A stretch of DNA of 64,000 bases from Paramecium sonneborni (taxonomy: Eukaryota > Ciliophora > Oligohymenophorea > Peniculida > Parameciidae): the NCBI GenBank assembly GCA_905182985.1, contig CAJJDN010000029.1, positions 488,530-552,529 of the forward strand. Reading direction: 5' to 3'. Of this stretch, positions 25,851-38,284 are shown in pieces. Numbering within the stretch: position 1 is the first letter of the stretch; each line of letters begins with the position of its first letter. A model generated the notes under the pieces. That model saw nothing but the letters and a program-made list of their open reading frames with translations, made no database searches and was not told the DNA's origin. The translations under genes were made by a program, and so were the position numbers.

Positions 25851-26266
25851 CTAACCCATCTTATTATTTATATAAAATATTAAAATTTCATTTATATTTA
25901 TATAATGTTCCTTATTAAGCATAATAAAATATTATAATAGAATCCTTATCTTGAAAATATATCTAGTCAATTTTACTTAGAAATATTCATATTTTTGGTT
26001 TATATCATGTATTTGTTTTTGAATTTAATTATTCAGATTTATAAAACAAAACAAAAAATCGTTTTAATTATGCATATACTAAATATAAAAAATATTTTAT
26101 TCAATCTATATAAACTTATTCTTTTAATAATATATTTTTTCATTTAAATAGTAAATCTAGAGAATAGTTTTAATTTATATTTAAAATTTTGAAGATTTGA
26201 CACTTAGTACATGAGTCTTTTACTTTTTAACTAAAAATTATTTTTATTTAATTTAAAAATAATTAA
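25851..26266. other. Divergent intergenic region
   Basis: About 416 bp between a minus-strand MORN gene and a plus-strand gene. Extremely AT-rich, no open frame of note. It should carry two promoters. Confidence 0.45.
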
Positions 26267-27829
26267 ATGAGCTTTAAGCATAACCATTTAGAAAGCAACT
26301 ATTCAAGTGAAATTGTGAATTATTAACTTCAACAGGTATTGAGTGATTTAGAGCATATTTAAAATCTGACTAAAATAAGGGGTAACGATTCTCAATTTCC
26401 AAGGAGATGTACTTACTGCAAAATTCAGCATGATTATGATATTGAGCATAATTTAGTAGTAACTTAATACACTGATGCATAATTTATCAGTGATTTAATT
26501 TATGAACATGATACTCTCTATTAAATTTGTTAATGGGCTCATTAGAGTATTGGATAATAAACAATAAGGGATTCTATGTCTCCTCAAGATAAAGCATGGA
26601 ATCATATTTTATCACACAACTATGATTAAGTGAATTAAAATTTAACAGAAGAAGAAACTTGTATTTTAAATTCTTTGAAGCCTTTTGGAACAGGTGATAA
26701 ATTATTTGACTTCATGGAATTATCAAAATATTAAAATGAAAATTGGGTACTCACTCTTGAATTACTTTATAAAGCCACATTAAGAGCTCCATATGATAAT
26801 CATAAGTTATATCTATGGGCAACATGTTAAAGTGTTGAATGGTAAAGTGGAATTTCGAAATTTAATGAAGACTTATGGTTAAATATTAGAGCTGAATTAT
26901 TTTATAAAGTAATGACTAAACATAATGAAATCTATCCAAAAATGATGAAATGCATCAATTTTGGAATCAATAAACCTTTTATTTGGTAACCTAAATTTTA
27001 TGAATTAAATTGTGGTTACATGAATGATGAAATTGATAGAATTGGTAAAAAATTTATTATTGAAATCATTAAATACTTAACTTCAAAAAAAAACTTACCT
27101 CAATTCATTTAACTTATGAAGGATTCTCTTTTAGCAATTTAAACTAAAACTAATGATTTAAAATAGTCTGCTTTAAGATCTAAATGTTATTACAAAATTG
27201 GACTTATGATATATGATTTATTGGATGTTGATACAGATAATGAATTATATCTATTAGAAATAATTGAAGAAATTGTAAAATTGATTTTATAAGAATTCAT
27301 AGATCGAAACACTAAACTTTAATATTTAATTCACCTTTTGAGCATTTTAAGACGTTTGGATCATTTTAACACATTTATTTTTCTCGTGTGTTAAACCATT
27401 ATAAATTCTTAAGGAGACTCTTTAAGTTCCTTTCTATAATTATTAATTGATTTTCATTTCGACTAAGATTTTATCACCAAAATTGCATTTGAATAATTTA
27501 CTAAATTGAGTCCTCTTTAGCAAAATGAATTATTATCCAAAGAATTTTAACATTTTTTTTCAGAAAATTGCCTTTAATAATAAGTTGATCATTTGCTTCC
27601 ATATATTATTGAAAATATAGAAAATTTTAAATATATCTTTGGATATTTATTACAAGAATATTAAAATTTTCTTTATGAATAAAATCAATATTTTAATGTT
27701 TATATTGATGAAGATATTGAGGAAATGTTAAAGTTTTTAAAATAATCAACCATTCCTCCTTATTGGTTTGCAAAATATATTTAATTTATTTTAAGTAATC
27801 CAAATTTAAATTAGTAATAAATGTATTGA
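26267..27829 (+). CDS. Unknown 520-aa helical protein
   Basis: Single intronless frame of 521 codons, 'MSFKHNHLESNYSSEIVNYQ' to TGA at 27827-27829. Near residue 50 is 'RRCTYCKIQHDYDIEH', a single CxxC. Further on are Trp-rich helices ('LTLELLYKATLRAPYDNHKL', 'LYLWATCQSVEWQ'), then long Leu/Ile helices to the end. This looks like an all-helical repeat (HEAT/ARM-like) protein, but no family is recognised. A clean TGA-free 1.56-kb frame makes it certain that it is coding. Confidence 0.8.
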
Positions 27830-28429
27830 TATAAAATAAATATATTAGTTTTGGAATAATGGAAGCTATAAAATTGAATGATAAATTATTCATAAATTTG
27901 CCAATCAAAAGACAATTACTAGCTTAACTTGCAAGAAAGCTAACATCGATAAAATCATTTGTTAATTATTTGCTTTAATGATTCAATATATATATATAAA
28001 TTTATGCTTTAATTAAAGATATTCTATTTTTTCTGAAAAATTATAACGAATTCAAATTAGTTCTTTAATTTTCTCAAAAATAGAATAGATTATAATGGAT
28101 CTAATAATATTTAAAAAATAGAATAAGATATATTTAAATTGAACAAATTCTTTCTAAATTGCCTAATAATAAAAGTATATAAAGATAAGGTAAATAATAA
28201 TAAAATTTAGATTGAATTAAGAATAGAAAATAAATCAATAAATACTTAAGTTTAATAAGTTATATCATATTATTGTTTCTGATAAATATGATTATTGATT
28301 GGAGAAATAAGTTTCTTTTGATTTTATAGTGATAGTCATTCTCTTTATGATAACATCTAAGGGATAACTATATAAGGAATAGAGTTTCTTACTTCGATTT
28401 ATTAATATTATTTAAAAAAAATTTAAGTG
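27830..28429. other. Spacer, nothing recognised
   Basis: 600 bp of AT-rich DNA with short frames only. No gene or RNA recognised. Confidence 0.4.
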
Positions 28430-29656
28430 ATGGGAGCAACTTGTTGCACTGGAACACCTTAATCTCAGGAGATTAATATAACAGCTCCTACAAAATTTGA
28501 GGCTACAGTTGAAGGACATGATATTTAAGAGACAGTAAAGCCAACGGAAGCAAAAAATGAATATATAGAGAAAGAGCCAATAAAACATGAAGAATCTATG
28601 CCATTATAAGTTGATGAACATTTATAAAATGCAAATCCTCCAGATGATGTAATAGAATTCAATATATTCAGGCTTAAAGAGAAAAATAAAGACAACAGAT
28701 ATAGTCTTAAGGACCTAATTCAGAAGATGCTAAACCATACGAAAAAGAGCCTTAAATAGAAAATGAATAAGTTCGTAAAACTCTAGAAAAACTTGGAAAT
28801 TATTAATATGATTAAACTTCTCTTTAACAATTTCATGATTGTGTTGAGTTAGGACCATATGTATTTAATCAAATAAAAAGAATAGTAATTTGAAAATGGA
28901 GCTATATATGTTGGTCAATGGAAAAAACATTAAAGATGGGGTAAAGGTAAACAATTTTGGCCAGATGGATCAGTTTATGAAGGTTTTTGGAGTTCACATA
29001 CAGCAAATGGAAAAGGAAGATTAATTCATGCAGATGGTGATGCATATGTAATAAGATAAATAATATAAAGGATGGAGATTGGGTTGATGATAGAGCATAA
29101 GGATAAGGAACTTATTATCATGTTGATGGAGCTAGATATGAAGGAGATTGGTTAGAAGATTAATAACATGGAAAAGGAACAGAAATGTGGCCAGATGGTG
29201 CATAATATGTTGGTAGCTACGTAAATGGGAAAAAAGATGGAAAAGGAAAATTTAAATGGAGTGATGGAGCAACTTATGAAGGAGATTTTAGAGATAATAA
29301 TATTGAAGGTAAATTAACTATATACTATATATTTATATAGGATTTGGAGAATATGTTTGGGCAGACGGAAGAAAATATAAAGGATAATGGTTAAATAATA
29401 AAATGCATGGTAAAGGAGATTTTAATTGGCCTGATGGAAAATAATATAGTGGTAATATTAAATAATAATATTTTTAGGTGATTATGTGGAAGATAAAAAA
29501 GAAGGCTATGGAATTTTTAAATGGTCTGACGGAAAATAATATAAAGGTTATTGGAAAGATGGAAAATAACATGGAAAAGGAATTTTGGTAGATAGAGAAG
29601 CAAGAGAAGTTGAAGCTGAATGGGTTGAAGGAAGAAGAGTCAGAATGGATAATTGA
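28430..29656 (+). CDS. MORN-repeat protein with acylated N-terminus
   Basis: 365-aa protein joined over five introns (28649-28671, 28861-28885, 29048-29070, 29309-29340, 29452-29477); the sum divides by three. It begins Met-Gly-Ala-Thr-Cys-Cys, a myristoylation/palmitoylation signal. About 145 residues of Glu/Gln-rich sequence follow, then at least eight MORN units such as '[20 protein letters not shown]', '[18 protein letters not shown]', '[20 protein letters not shown]' and '[16 protein letters not shown]'. Lipid anchor plus MORN array suggests a membrane-attached scaffold at cortex, basal body or cilium. Unlike the other MORN gene in the window it has no frame faults. Introns fall inside or between repeat units. 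Confidence 0.9.
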
Positions 29657-30008
29657 ATTATCAAACATTATTAACATGAATACTTTTTAGATATATTATT
29701 TTATAATCGATCTATGTTTCTTCTCTTTTTCTATTATTATTTTAATTTAAAAAATAGATTTATATTGTTTAATATAGTCTTATTATTGAATTAAATTAAT
29801 GAACTATTCCTTAAATTTATGATATAGCCTTTTAAATTATTATCTTAAATTTAAAAGTATTATTAAAAACCTTTTATCTAATTTATGCAAATTTAAATGA
29901 TTTCTAATATTTCTTTACCAAAATAAATTAATTTAAATGTGTTTTATCATCTATTTTATACAATAACATACATACAACTATATTTATAATTTTATTTTTA
30001 TTTAGATA
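29657..30008. other. Spacer, nothing recognised
   Basis: 352 bp, strongly AT-rich, no open frame or motif recognised. Confidence 0.45.
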
Positions 30009-31004
30009 ATGTTTAATAAAACTAAGAAATTCCTAACATTAATATATTAACCAATTAGACATCCCTTCAAAACATTTTAGAAATCATTTGCTATTGAATA
30101 AGAATGGAAAAATGTAAAATTAGTTTTGTAACCACATAAAGGAAAAATTACTACACTAATTGCATTAATAACTTTTCCCATTTATAAGGATTTTTTTCAA
30201 ACTATTAGAAATTCATTTGTTTCAACAGTTTAGAATGAATTAGGACCAGGATAACCCTTTGAAGTCTTTCTTAATAGCTTTGTTAAAGTAAACTTGTTTT
30301 GATTATTAGACTGAAGTTTAAACAATCCTTAGAGATAATGTTGTATAATAAGAATCAGTAGATTTTGTATAAAGATTAGGAAAGCAATAATAGGTTTAAG
30401 ATAGTATTGTTACTTTGCTTAAAAAATCAATATAAGATCCTTCATTTTTAGAGGATTCAAAAGTATTTGGAAAGAAATTAGTTTTGGATTTACTTTCAGA
30501 TAAATTAATTCAAGAATAAACTCAAAAATTAATAATTTAAGTAATAAATGATCCAATATTCAAATATGAAGTGAAAGAATTTTGTAAATCATTATCACAA
30601 GAATAAGAAATTAATCAAGCGTAAATTTTAAATTTATTTGAGAGTTGCAGATATATTAAAAAATGCTGCAATTGACCCTAGCTTTAGAGCTGCTTTTGCA
30701 AATGCATTATCATACGCTTTTAATGATGTTATGTTGAGATAAGACACCACAGAAAAAATAAGGATGTTTTTATTTTTCTTAATGGAACATGATAAAACTT
30801 AGGAATAAGGAATCAAAGGATTTATAGATATGGTTATTGCTAAATTATTTAATAAGTATTTAATTTTTAGAACTTAGAAAAACTTTAATAAGCAAAACAA
30901 ATGAATTTGATTCATTAATGGAAGTGCTTTTGGGAAAAGAAAAATTTTTTAATTTAGCTGAAGAACATAAATTCTCAGGTCAAAAAAATTCTGATGTCTA
31001 TTGA
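30009..31004 (+). CDS. Hypothetical protein with mitochondrial-like presequence
   Basis: 309-aa product after three 22-nt introns (30288-30309, 30621-30642 ending GAG, 30856-30877); the sum divides by three. The N-terminus 'MFNKTKKFLTLIYQPIRHPF' is basic, hydroxylated and without acids, as in mitochondrial targeting peptides, followed by 'KGKITTLIALITFPIYKDFF', a possible membrane-near helix. The middle has helices ('RLGKQQQVQDSIVTLLKKSI') and 'VADILKNAAIDPSFRAAFAN'. No family recognised. The start is the first ATG and the frame flows through all splices. Confidence 0.7.
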
Positions 31005-32249
31005 ATCCTACTTGAGTAATCATTTAACAATAATTTTATCATTATTATTTTTTCTTATTTCCTTTTCTATACATCAATTTCATTAACATTCTCCTATTAA
31101 GATCTTTTTAAAAATATTTTGATTATTTTATTTAAAGTTTTTTTCAATAAACCACTTTATAATTTTAGTTTATTTCTAAATTAAGAGTATTAATTTATCA
31201 ATTTTATTCAATTATTATATAATTTCATTTATTATTAAGGTAAATTCACAAATTGAATGAGTCTTTCTTCTTTTTATCTAAATTCTCTCTCTTTTTGAGA
31301 CTGACTTATTGATTCTATGAAATAAATAATCATGTAATTGTATATAAGTTATAATTAATCACTTATATATTTTAAATATTTTAGGCAATTTTTTAAGCGC
31401 AAGCAAAGTTCAGCATAAATTAATTTCAATTATACATAACTAATAATTAAATTAACAATTATTGAAATAAGTACTATTTTTGCTAATCTTGAACTTCGAA
31501 ATTTTGTTTAGGATTATGAAATTAATCAATTAAAAATATGATTTAAAAAATTATATTCAAATGGCAACTCTACGTGTGTTAAAAATAAGGCATAACTATA
31601 AATTTAGTAAGCTTTTTATTATTTACTAACTTCAAACATTTTTTTGATATATAATATTTATTAATTTTGGGTTTACAATTTTTCTAATTTATTAAGGATT
31701 TCTTCTTAATTGATTATATCTATTTATTAATTAATGAATACCAAAATATTGATGATTTTTGTTTTATCCTTCGATTAGAATTGCGATTATTTTTTTAGAG
31801 TTTATTTCATTTCTTTTTCATTAAATTTTTTATTCGAAATAAAATTGTAATTATTAATTATATTTTCCTCTAAAAGAAAAATTTAGAAAAAATTTATGCT
31901 AGTAGAAATTCTGAAAAGTTTAAATAGATCTATGAGAAGAAGATTTTAAGATAATTTATATAAAATTTATTATAAATTAAATAGATATTGATTAATTTTA
32001 CAACAAGATTGTAAATGATTTAAAAAAATTGTTGTTTTTAAATTTTATTAAAAATTACTGTTAAAAACATTTTGAATCTTTAATTTAAACATCTAAATTG
32101 TGAATTGGTGGTACTAAATTTTGAAGTTCTCAATACTTATTAATTAGAATAAGTAAAACGAATAAATACAATAATATAAGTTAAATAAATAAATTAATTA
32201 ATCGATATAAAAAGCAATAATTAATTTGCTCAATCAATACTCATGATAC
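31005..32249. other. Long AT-rich spacer between convergent genes
   Basis: About 1.2 kb between the 3' ends of two convergent genes. Only short T- or A-rich frames; no gene, tRNA or repeat recognised. Confidence 0.4.
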
Positions 32250-33059
32250 TCAGATTAAGGTGTCACTCTAATGTAAATTTCTTGTTCTTCGAAATATTAG
32301 TTTTTTGATATCATTATGATCTTCTTCTTTAATTTCTGATTTTTATATGTACTATAGTGGTTTTGCATTTTCTGATAATTAATCTTTAGTGACTTGTCCA
32401 TTATTGATATCAATTACAAATATGGATCTACGGAAGGAAACACCTTTTTTATGTTGTGGTGGTTTATGAATCTAATTTGATTAAATGAATTGGTCAGGTA
32501 ATGACATACGAATATTTTATGGTTGATCAATTTCTTTTGAACTTCTATAATCAATGATATGATTTGGATATTCTTGATTTAATACAAGAGCACCTAATTT
32601 TGCAAAAGGAGAGTTCAAAGGTTGAGATTCATTAGGAAAATTATTAAGGATGGACATTTTATTATTGGGAGTAGAAATTTCAGGCGTATTATGAAAATGA
32701 TTTTCAATTTAAGGTATTAGTTAGTGAGATTGACGATGGTCTTTAAGAAATAATTTTTATTTTTTAGATTTCCTGACTGTATTTTTTTAAAATAGAAATT
32801 GATCTTCTACATCTTATTCAGTTTAAGTTTTTCTAAAGACAGGACTAACAGCTTGACTTTTAGGTAGAGTTTATTTAATGATGTGATATTCAGTAGTTTA
32901 TCTTTTTTAAGGAGAGATTATTGGAAGATGAAGATCTTCATTTAAAAAAAGAGAGGGTCTTATGGTTCTAGCACTAAGAAATTAATTTGGAATTGGAATA
33001 GTTTTATTTTCTTGCAAATTGATTTCTGAAAAGTTTTTATAATGTGTATTAGTATGCAT
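32250..33059 (-). CDS. Hypothetical basic, low-complexity protein
   Basis: Intronless 269-aa frame starting 'MHTNTHYKNFSEINLQENKT'. Hydrophilic, rich in Gln, Asn, Ser, Pro and Lys, with short motifs such as 'SPFAKLGALVLNQEYPNHII' and 'KKGVSFRRSIFVIDINNGQV'. It looks disordered. The many Ser/Thr-Pro and Arg-Arg-Ser sites could be phosphorylated. No domain recognised. It is divergent from ARP2, with starts about 160 bp apart. Confidence 0.7.
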
Positions 33060-33221
33060 TGTAAATTTGTGTATATAATATTTAAATATTATAGTGATAG
33101 TAGGAATATAAGATTGAATTAAGAGAGTTAAAGAATAAAAGAAAAGAAATAAAAATATAAGAATATTTAATATTGATATATTATATTGAATAAGAGATAT
33201 TTTTATATAATAATTAATATA

Positions 33222-34530
<1,309 letters not shown>

Positions 34531-34574
34531 AATATATAATCATATTACAAAGTGATATTAACAAATAATTATTA

Positions 34575-35123
34575 ATGTATAAAAAGGATAGTTTTATAGA
34601 TCTAACTCCTATTTCTTAAAGATAATCAACACATTTAAATAAAAACAAACCTTTCTGTCCTTCTTTGTTTTTAAATCAAATTGATAGTTAACCAAAAAAA
34701 TTAGAAATAGAAATTGAAAATAGAGAAAAAGTCTTAGAATTAGAAATACCAGAAGATATTATCCTTCCAAAAACTGTTAGAAGAAGATGTGCTATTGGAA
34801 ATGGATTATCACCATAAAAAATCAATCAAATTTTGCCTATTATTCCTAGTCTCTCATTACATTTAAATCAAAATAAAAAGAATATGGATGATATCTTTCA
34901 ATTTTAAGAAATGTAAACATAAAGACAATAGACAGAAATGGAGAATATAAATAAAAAAATTAAATCAATCATCAATAGTAATAAAAGATAAGTTACTTTT
35001 TAAACTTCTCATGTTATTATTGATGAATTTGACAATTGTTAAGTTGTTCAAGAATTACCAACTTTAAGACATTGTGTTCCAAAAAGAAGAACTCATCTTA
35101 AATAGTTGACAACAGAAATTTGA
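34575..35123 (+). CDS. Hypothetical low-complexity protein
   Basis: Intronless 182-aa frame, 'MYKKDSFIDLTPISQRQSTH' to TGA at 35121-35123. Hydrophilic with basic clusters ('PKTVRRRCAIGNGLSPQKIN', 'CVPKRRTHLKQ') and acidic stretches ('EIENREKVLELEIPEDI'). No domain recognised. It starts 45 bp after ARP2 on the same strand. Confidence 0.65.
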
Positions 35124-35297
35124 TTATAGTTATCTATTTTATTTAATAGTATATATAATTAACTCTATCATTAGAAATACAATTATTTCTTCGCTGAGAA
35201 ACAATATATGTAAAATTTAAATTTTTATATATGATTTTTAAAGATTTATCTTCATTAATATAATAATTAAGGCTTTTAATTAATAATTATATATAAT

Positions 35298-36155
35298 ATG
35301 TTTTTAAAAAGTAAAAAAGAAACAAATTAAGATAACTTTAATCCAGGAGTAGGTCTTTACGATATTATTACTAAATTAGATAAACCAGCACCACTCATAC
35401 ATACAGATAAACATGGTCTTCATAAAAAAAATGAATCATATCCATAAAGTGATTCATAGCTATGTTATGATAAAAAAGTTGATTTAAATTATCCTTTGCA
35501 TAGTTATGCAAGTGGAATTTAAAGAGTTAGATAAAATAAAATATATTAAGAACTTAAGAAATAAGTTAAATTTAGCAATAAACCAAATGATTTTAACAAT
35601 GAATTTGATAGTCAAGTGCGTTCCACTATTAAAAAGGGAAAGCTTATTAAACTGTAGAAATTATAAAGAACATCAAAATTATCTTTAAATGATTCCTAAT
35701 CACTCTATCTAGGATCATAATCACCTTTAAGTAAAAAAACTTCAAGTTAGCAATATCTGAAACATCCACCTAAACTTTAATCATTAGAAAGTTTGGAACT
35801 CTTTTTTTTAAGAGACAAACTCTCAAAAGCTTAGGATGTTCCAGGACCTGGCTCATATGAATTGCCAAGTGTTTTCAAATAATCAGAAAGCAGAGTTTAA
35901 CCATTCGGAAAATAATAAGGAAGAACTAAATATATAGATCAAGAAGCATCTGTTGGTGTTGGATAATATAATATATAAGATTAATCAATTGCTAAAAGTG
36001 TCATAAGGTTTGATAAATATTCTAAAAGGGTAAGCATTTTTGAAAGTAAGTAAAATTCTCCAACATATTATGATAATAATTCAAATCTTATAAGTAATCA
36101 ATCCAAACTTAATCTCGAATTTCCCATCGCTTTTGGTTCTACCTCAAAAAGATGA
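35298..36155 (+). CDS. STPG/SHIPPO-repeat-like protein
   Basis: Intronless 285-aa frame. It contains 'DVPGPGSYELPSVF', the Pro-Gly-Pro-Gly-x-Tyr signature of SHIPPO/STPG repeats found in sperm-tail and axonemal proteins. A weaker first unit is 'FNPGVGLYDIITKLDKPAP', followed by 'ASVGVGQYNIQDQSIAKSV' and 'FESKQNSPTYYD' near the end. The rest is basic and hydrophilic ('ELKKQVKFSNKPNDFN'). It is likely a filamentous, microtubule-associated protein of the cilium, though only one repeat is canonical. Confidence 0.7.
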
Positions 36156-36423
36156 ATATTATGGATATGTACCAGTCTATATAAATATTATAATAGTTAA
36201 TCTAATATTTTATTTTATATAAAAATATAGAAGCTAATCAAAATATTATAAAAATCTACTTAATACTAAAATATCTAAAAAATTTACTTTTATCTAATTA
36301 TTATTAGAAAATCTATTAAGAATTTTTTAAACCAATAAATAATTTTGAATAAATCTAACTTGTATTTATATTTTATTATAATAAAATTTAAATCAATTAA
36401 TAATTTATTTTTCTGCTAAATTT

Positions 36424-37284
36424 ATGAAAAAGGATTTGAAAGGAGAAAAATTTAGAAATAAAGCTTTGTAATAAATAAAAAATATGAATCCTTAAATTTT
36501 AGAGTAGTTTCAAGAAATTTAAGTAGAATAAGATATAGTTTCCGAGGATATTTAACTTTTAGATGATTTTATAAAAATGGGATAATAAGAACCTAATGAA
36601 GAAGGAACTGGAAGAATTTAAATAAAAAAGAATTTTGATACAATTGGTATAATCAATTTAAGCCTTGAAAAATCAGTAAATTTAAATGATATCAAATAAT
36701 GGATAAATACATATATAGGGTTAAAAGTAAACATTCTTAATTTGAAATTGGTTTTGTACTATGAAAAAAACTTATATTATATTGAAGATTTAAAGAATAA
36801 AAAAAAGTACAAATTAAAAAGAAATAAATATGAATCTATAGATGTATTTAGTATTTTCGATGTTTTAATATAAATTAAACCATAACATATTTGTAGTTTA
36901 ATAGCAATCATTGATTAAAATATCTTTGATCCATTAGAACCAGAATCAAATATTTTAGGAAGAGCATGTGGAGATGGAGTTTGTGTTGTTTAATTTTAAG
37001 ATAATAAAAAAGAGTTTTATGGTACTATAGTTCATGAATTGATGCATACACTTGGATTTGATCATTGTTATTTATGGAATTGTTTAATGAATGAAACTGT
37101 TGATTGTTGTAGTATAAATTTATGTATAAATGACTTGGAAAAACTCTTTTTGATTAAAAAATATGATAAAATTAAGCGATATAAATGCTTACTAAGTTTT
37201 TATATGAAAGAAGGATTTAAGGAGGAAATTTTGTGGGTTTAGAAAATGATAAAGCTATATGAAAGCTAAAATTAATTAAATTGA
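36424..37284 (+). CDS. Archaemetzincin-like zinc metallopeptidase (family M54)
   Basis: Intronless 286-aa frame. Near residue 203 is 'HELMHTLGFDHCYLWNCLMN', which fits HExxHxxGxxHC-x4-C-x-M of archaemetzincins: three His bind catalytic zinc, Glu is the general base, and the Met forms the Met-turn. A cluster of further cysteines (DCCSINLC) follows, but its spacing differs from the usual downstream CxxC and is closer to the Met, so the second zinc site may be altered. The N-terminal 90 residues are acidic and Gln-rich. No signal peptide, so probably cytosolic. Physiological substrates of the family are unclear. Confidence 0.87.
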
Positions 37285-37540
37285 ATAAATAATTATTATT
37301 TATTTTGTTTTTTCAGTTTGTTGAAAACATCTTCATCTAAAATATGATAATTTATATTTTTGAAAATCTATATGTTTGCAAAGAATTTATTGAGGAGATA
37401 AACAAAAATTAATAAAAATTTTTATGCTGATCTCAATCATTAAGACATCAAAAAAAACTATTTAGTATCATTAAATTGTTATATAAATTAGAAAAATAAA
37501 ATTTGCTAAAAACAAATATTATTGAAAATTAAAAATCCTT

Positions 37541-38190
37541 ATGTCAAATAAAACCTAGATGTTAACACATGCATAGGCTAATGGTGATGATGTACCATAA
37601 GTCTCTGTAATTTAATAAATGAGACAAAATAATTATGATTAAGAGGATGTTCCATTAAAGACAAGATTACCTTAATCATAAATAAACTAAAATTAAAACT
37701 AAGTATAAGAGGTAGTAGATAATTTACGATAACCTATTCAATAACCTTTGTCCTAACATTTAGTGTTATAATAGCGATAATAATAATATGAAATGATTCT
37801 ATAAAAAAAGTAATTAGATCAACCTAATGAGGTTTATGATGAAAATAAATCATTTGGAAATTAAGAATTCAAAAAAGAAGATAGATGTATTCTTATTTGA
37901 TAGTATTAAGCAATCTTGCTTGCTCCTTCAAAACCTTATAGTAGAGAGCCTTAAGTGTTAAAATGTGAAAAATGCTAGATTGTAATGATATCAAAAGTGG
38001 AATCTAAACCAGGATGGGGAAGCTGTCTTTGTTGCTGTTTAATGCTTTTAACGCCTTTTTTCTTTTTATTTTTTTTACCTTTTTGTATGAGAGTATTAAG
38101 TATATGATTAATAAGTACTGTAAAGATGCTCATCACTATTGTTAATCCTGTTCAAATAAATTGGGTACATATTATTTTATTTGTGAATGA
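37541..38190 (+). CDS. LITAF-like zinc-binding membrane protein
   Basis: 200-aa product after two AAG-ending introns (37887-37910 and 38093-38115); the sum divides by three. A Gln-rich N-terminal half (about 115 residues) leads to 'VLKCEKCQIVMISKVESKPG', then 'WGSCLCCCLMLLTPFFFLFF' and finally 'CKDAHHYCQSCSNKLGTYY'. This is the LITAF layout: CxxC, a short membrane-inserting hydrophobic stretch, then HxCxxC, with the two halves forming one zinc site on the cytosolic face of endolysosomal membranes. The first intron removes an in-frame TGA, which proves that splicing to AAG is needed here. Confidence 0.85.
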
Positions 38191-38284
38191 CAAAATATAG
38201 TTTATTATCTTAACCTTGAAATTTATCAAAAAATAATTATGATCTTATACAATAAATATTAAATATATAATATTATAAGTTTAT

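Noticed and set aside
37887..37910. In-frame TGA in the LITAF-like gene as a readthrough codon
   Set aside because: A 24-nt GT...AAG intron removes it and rejoins the frame; a second AAG intron is needed in the same gene.
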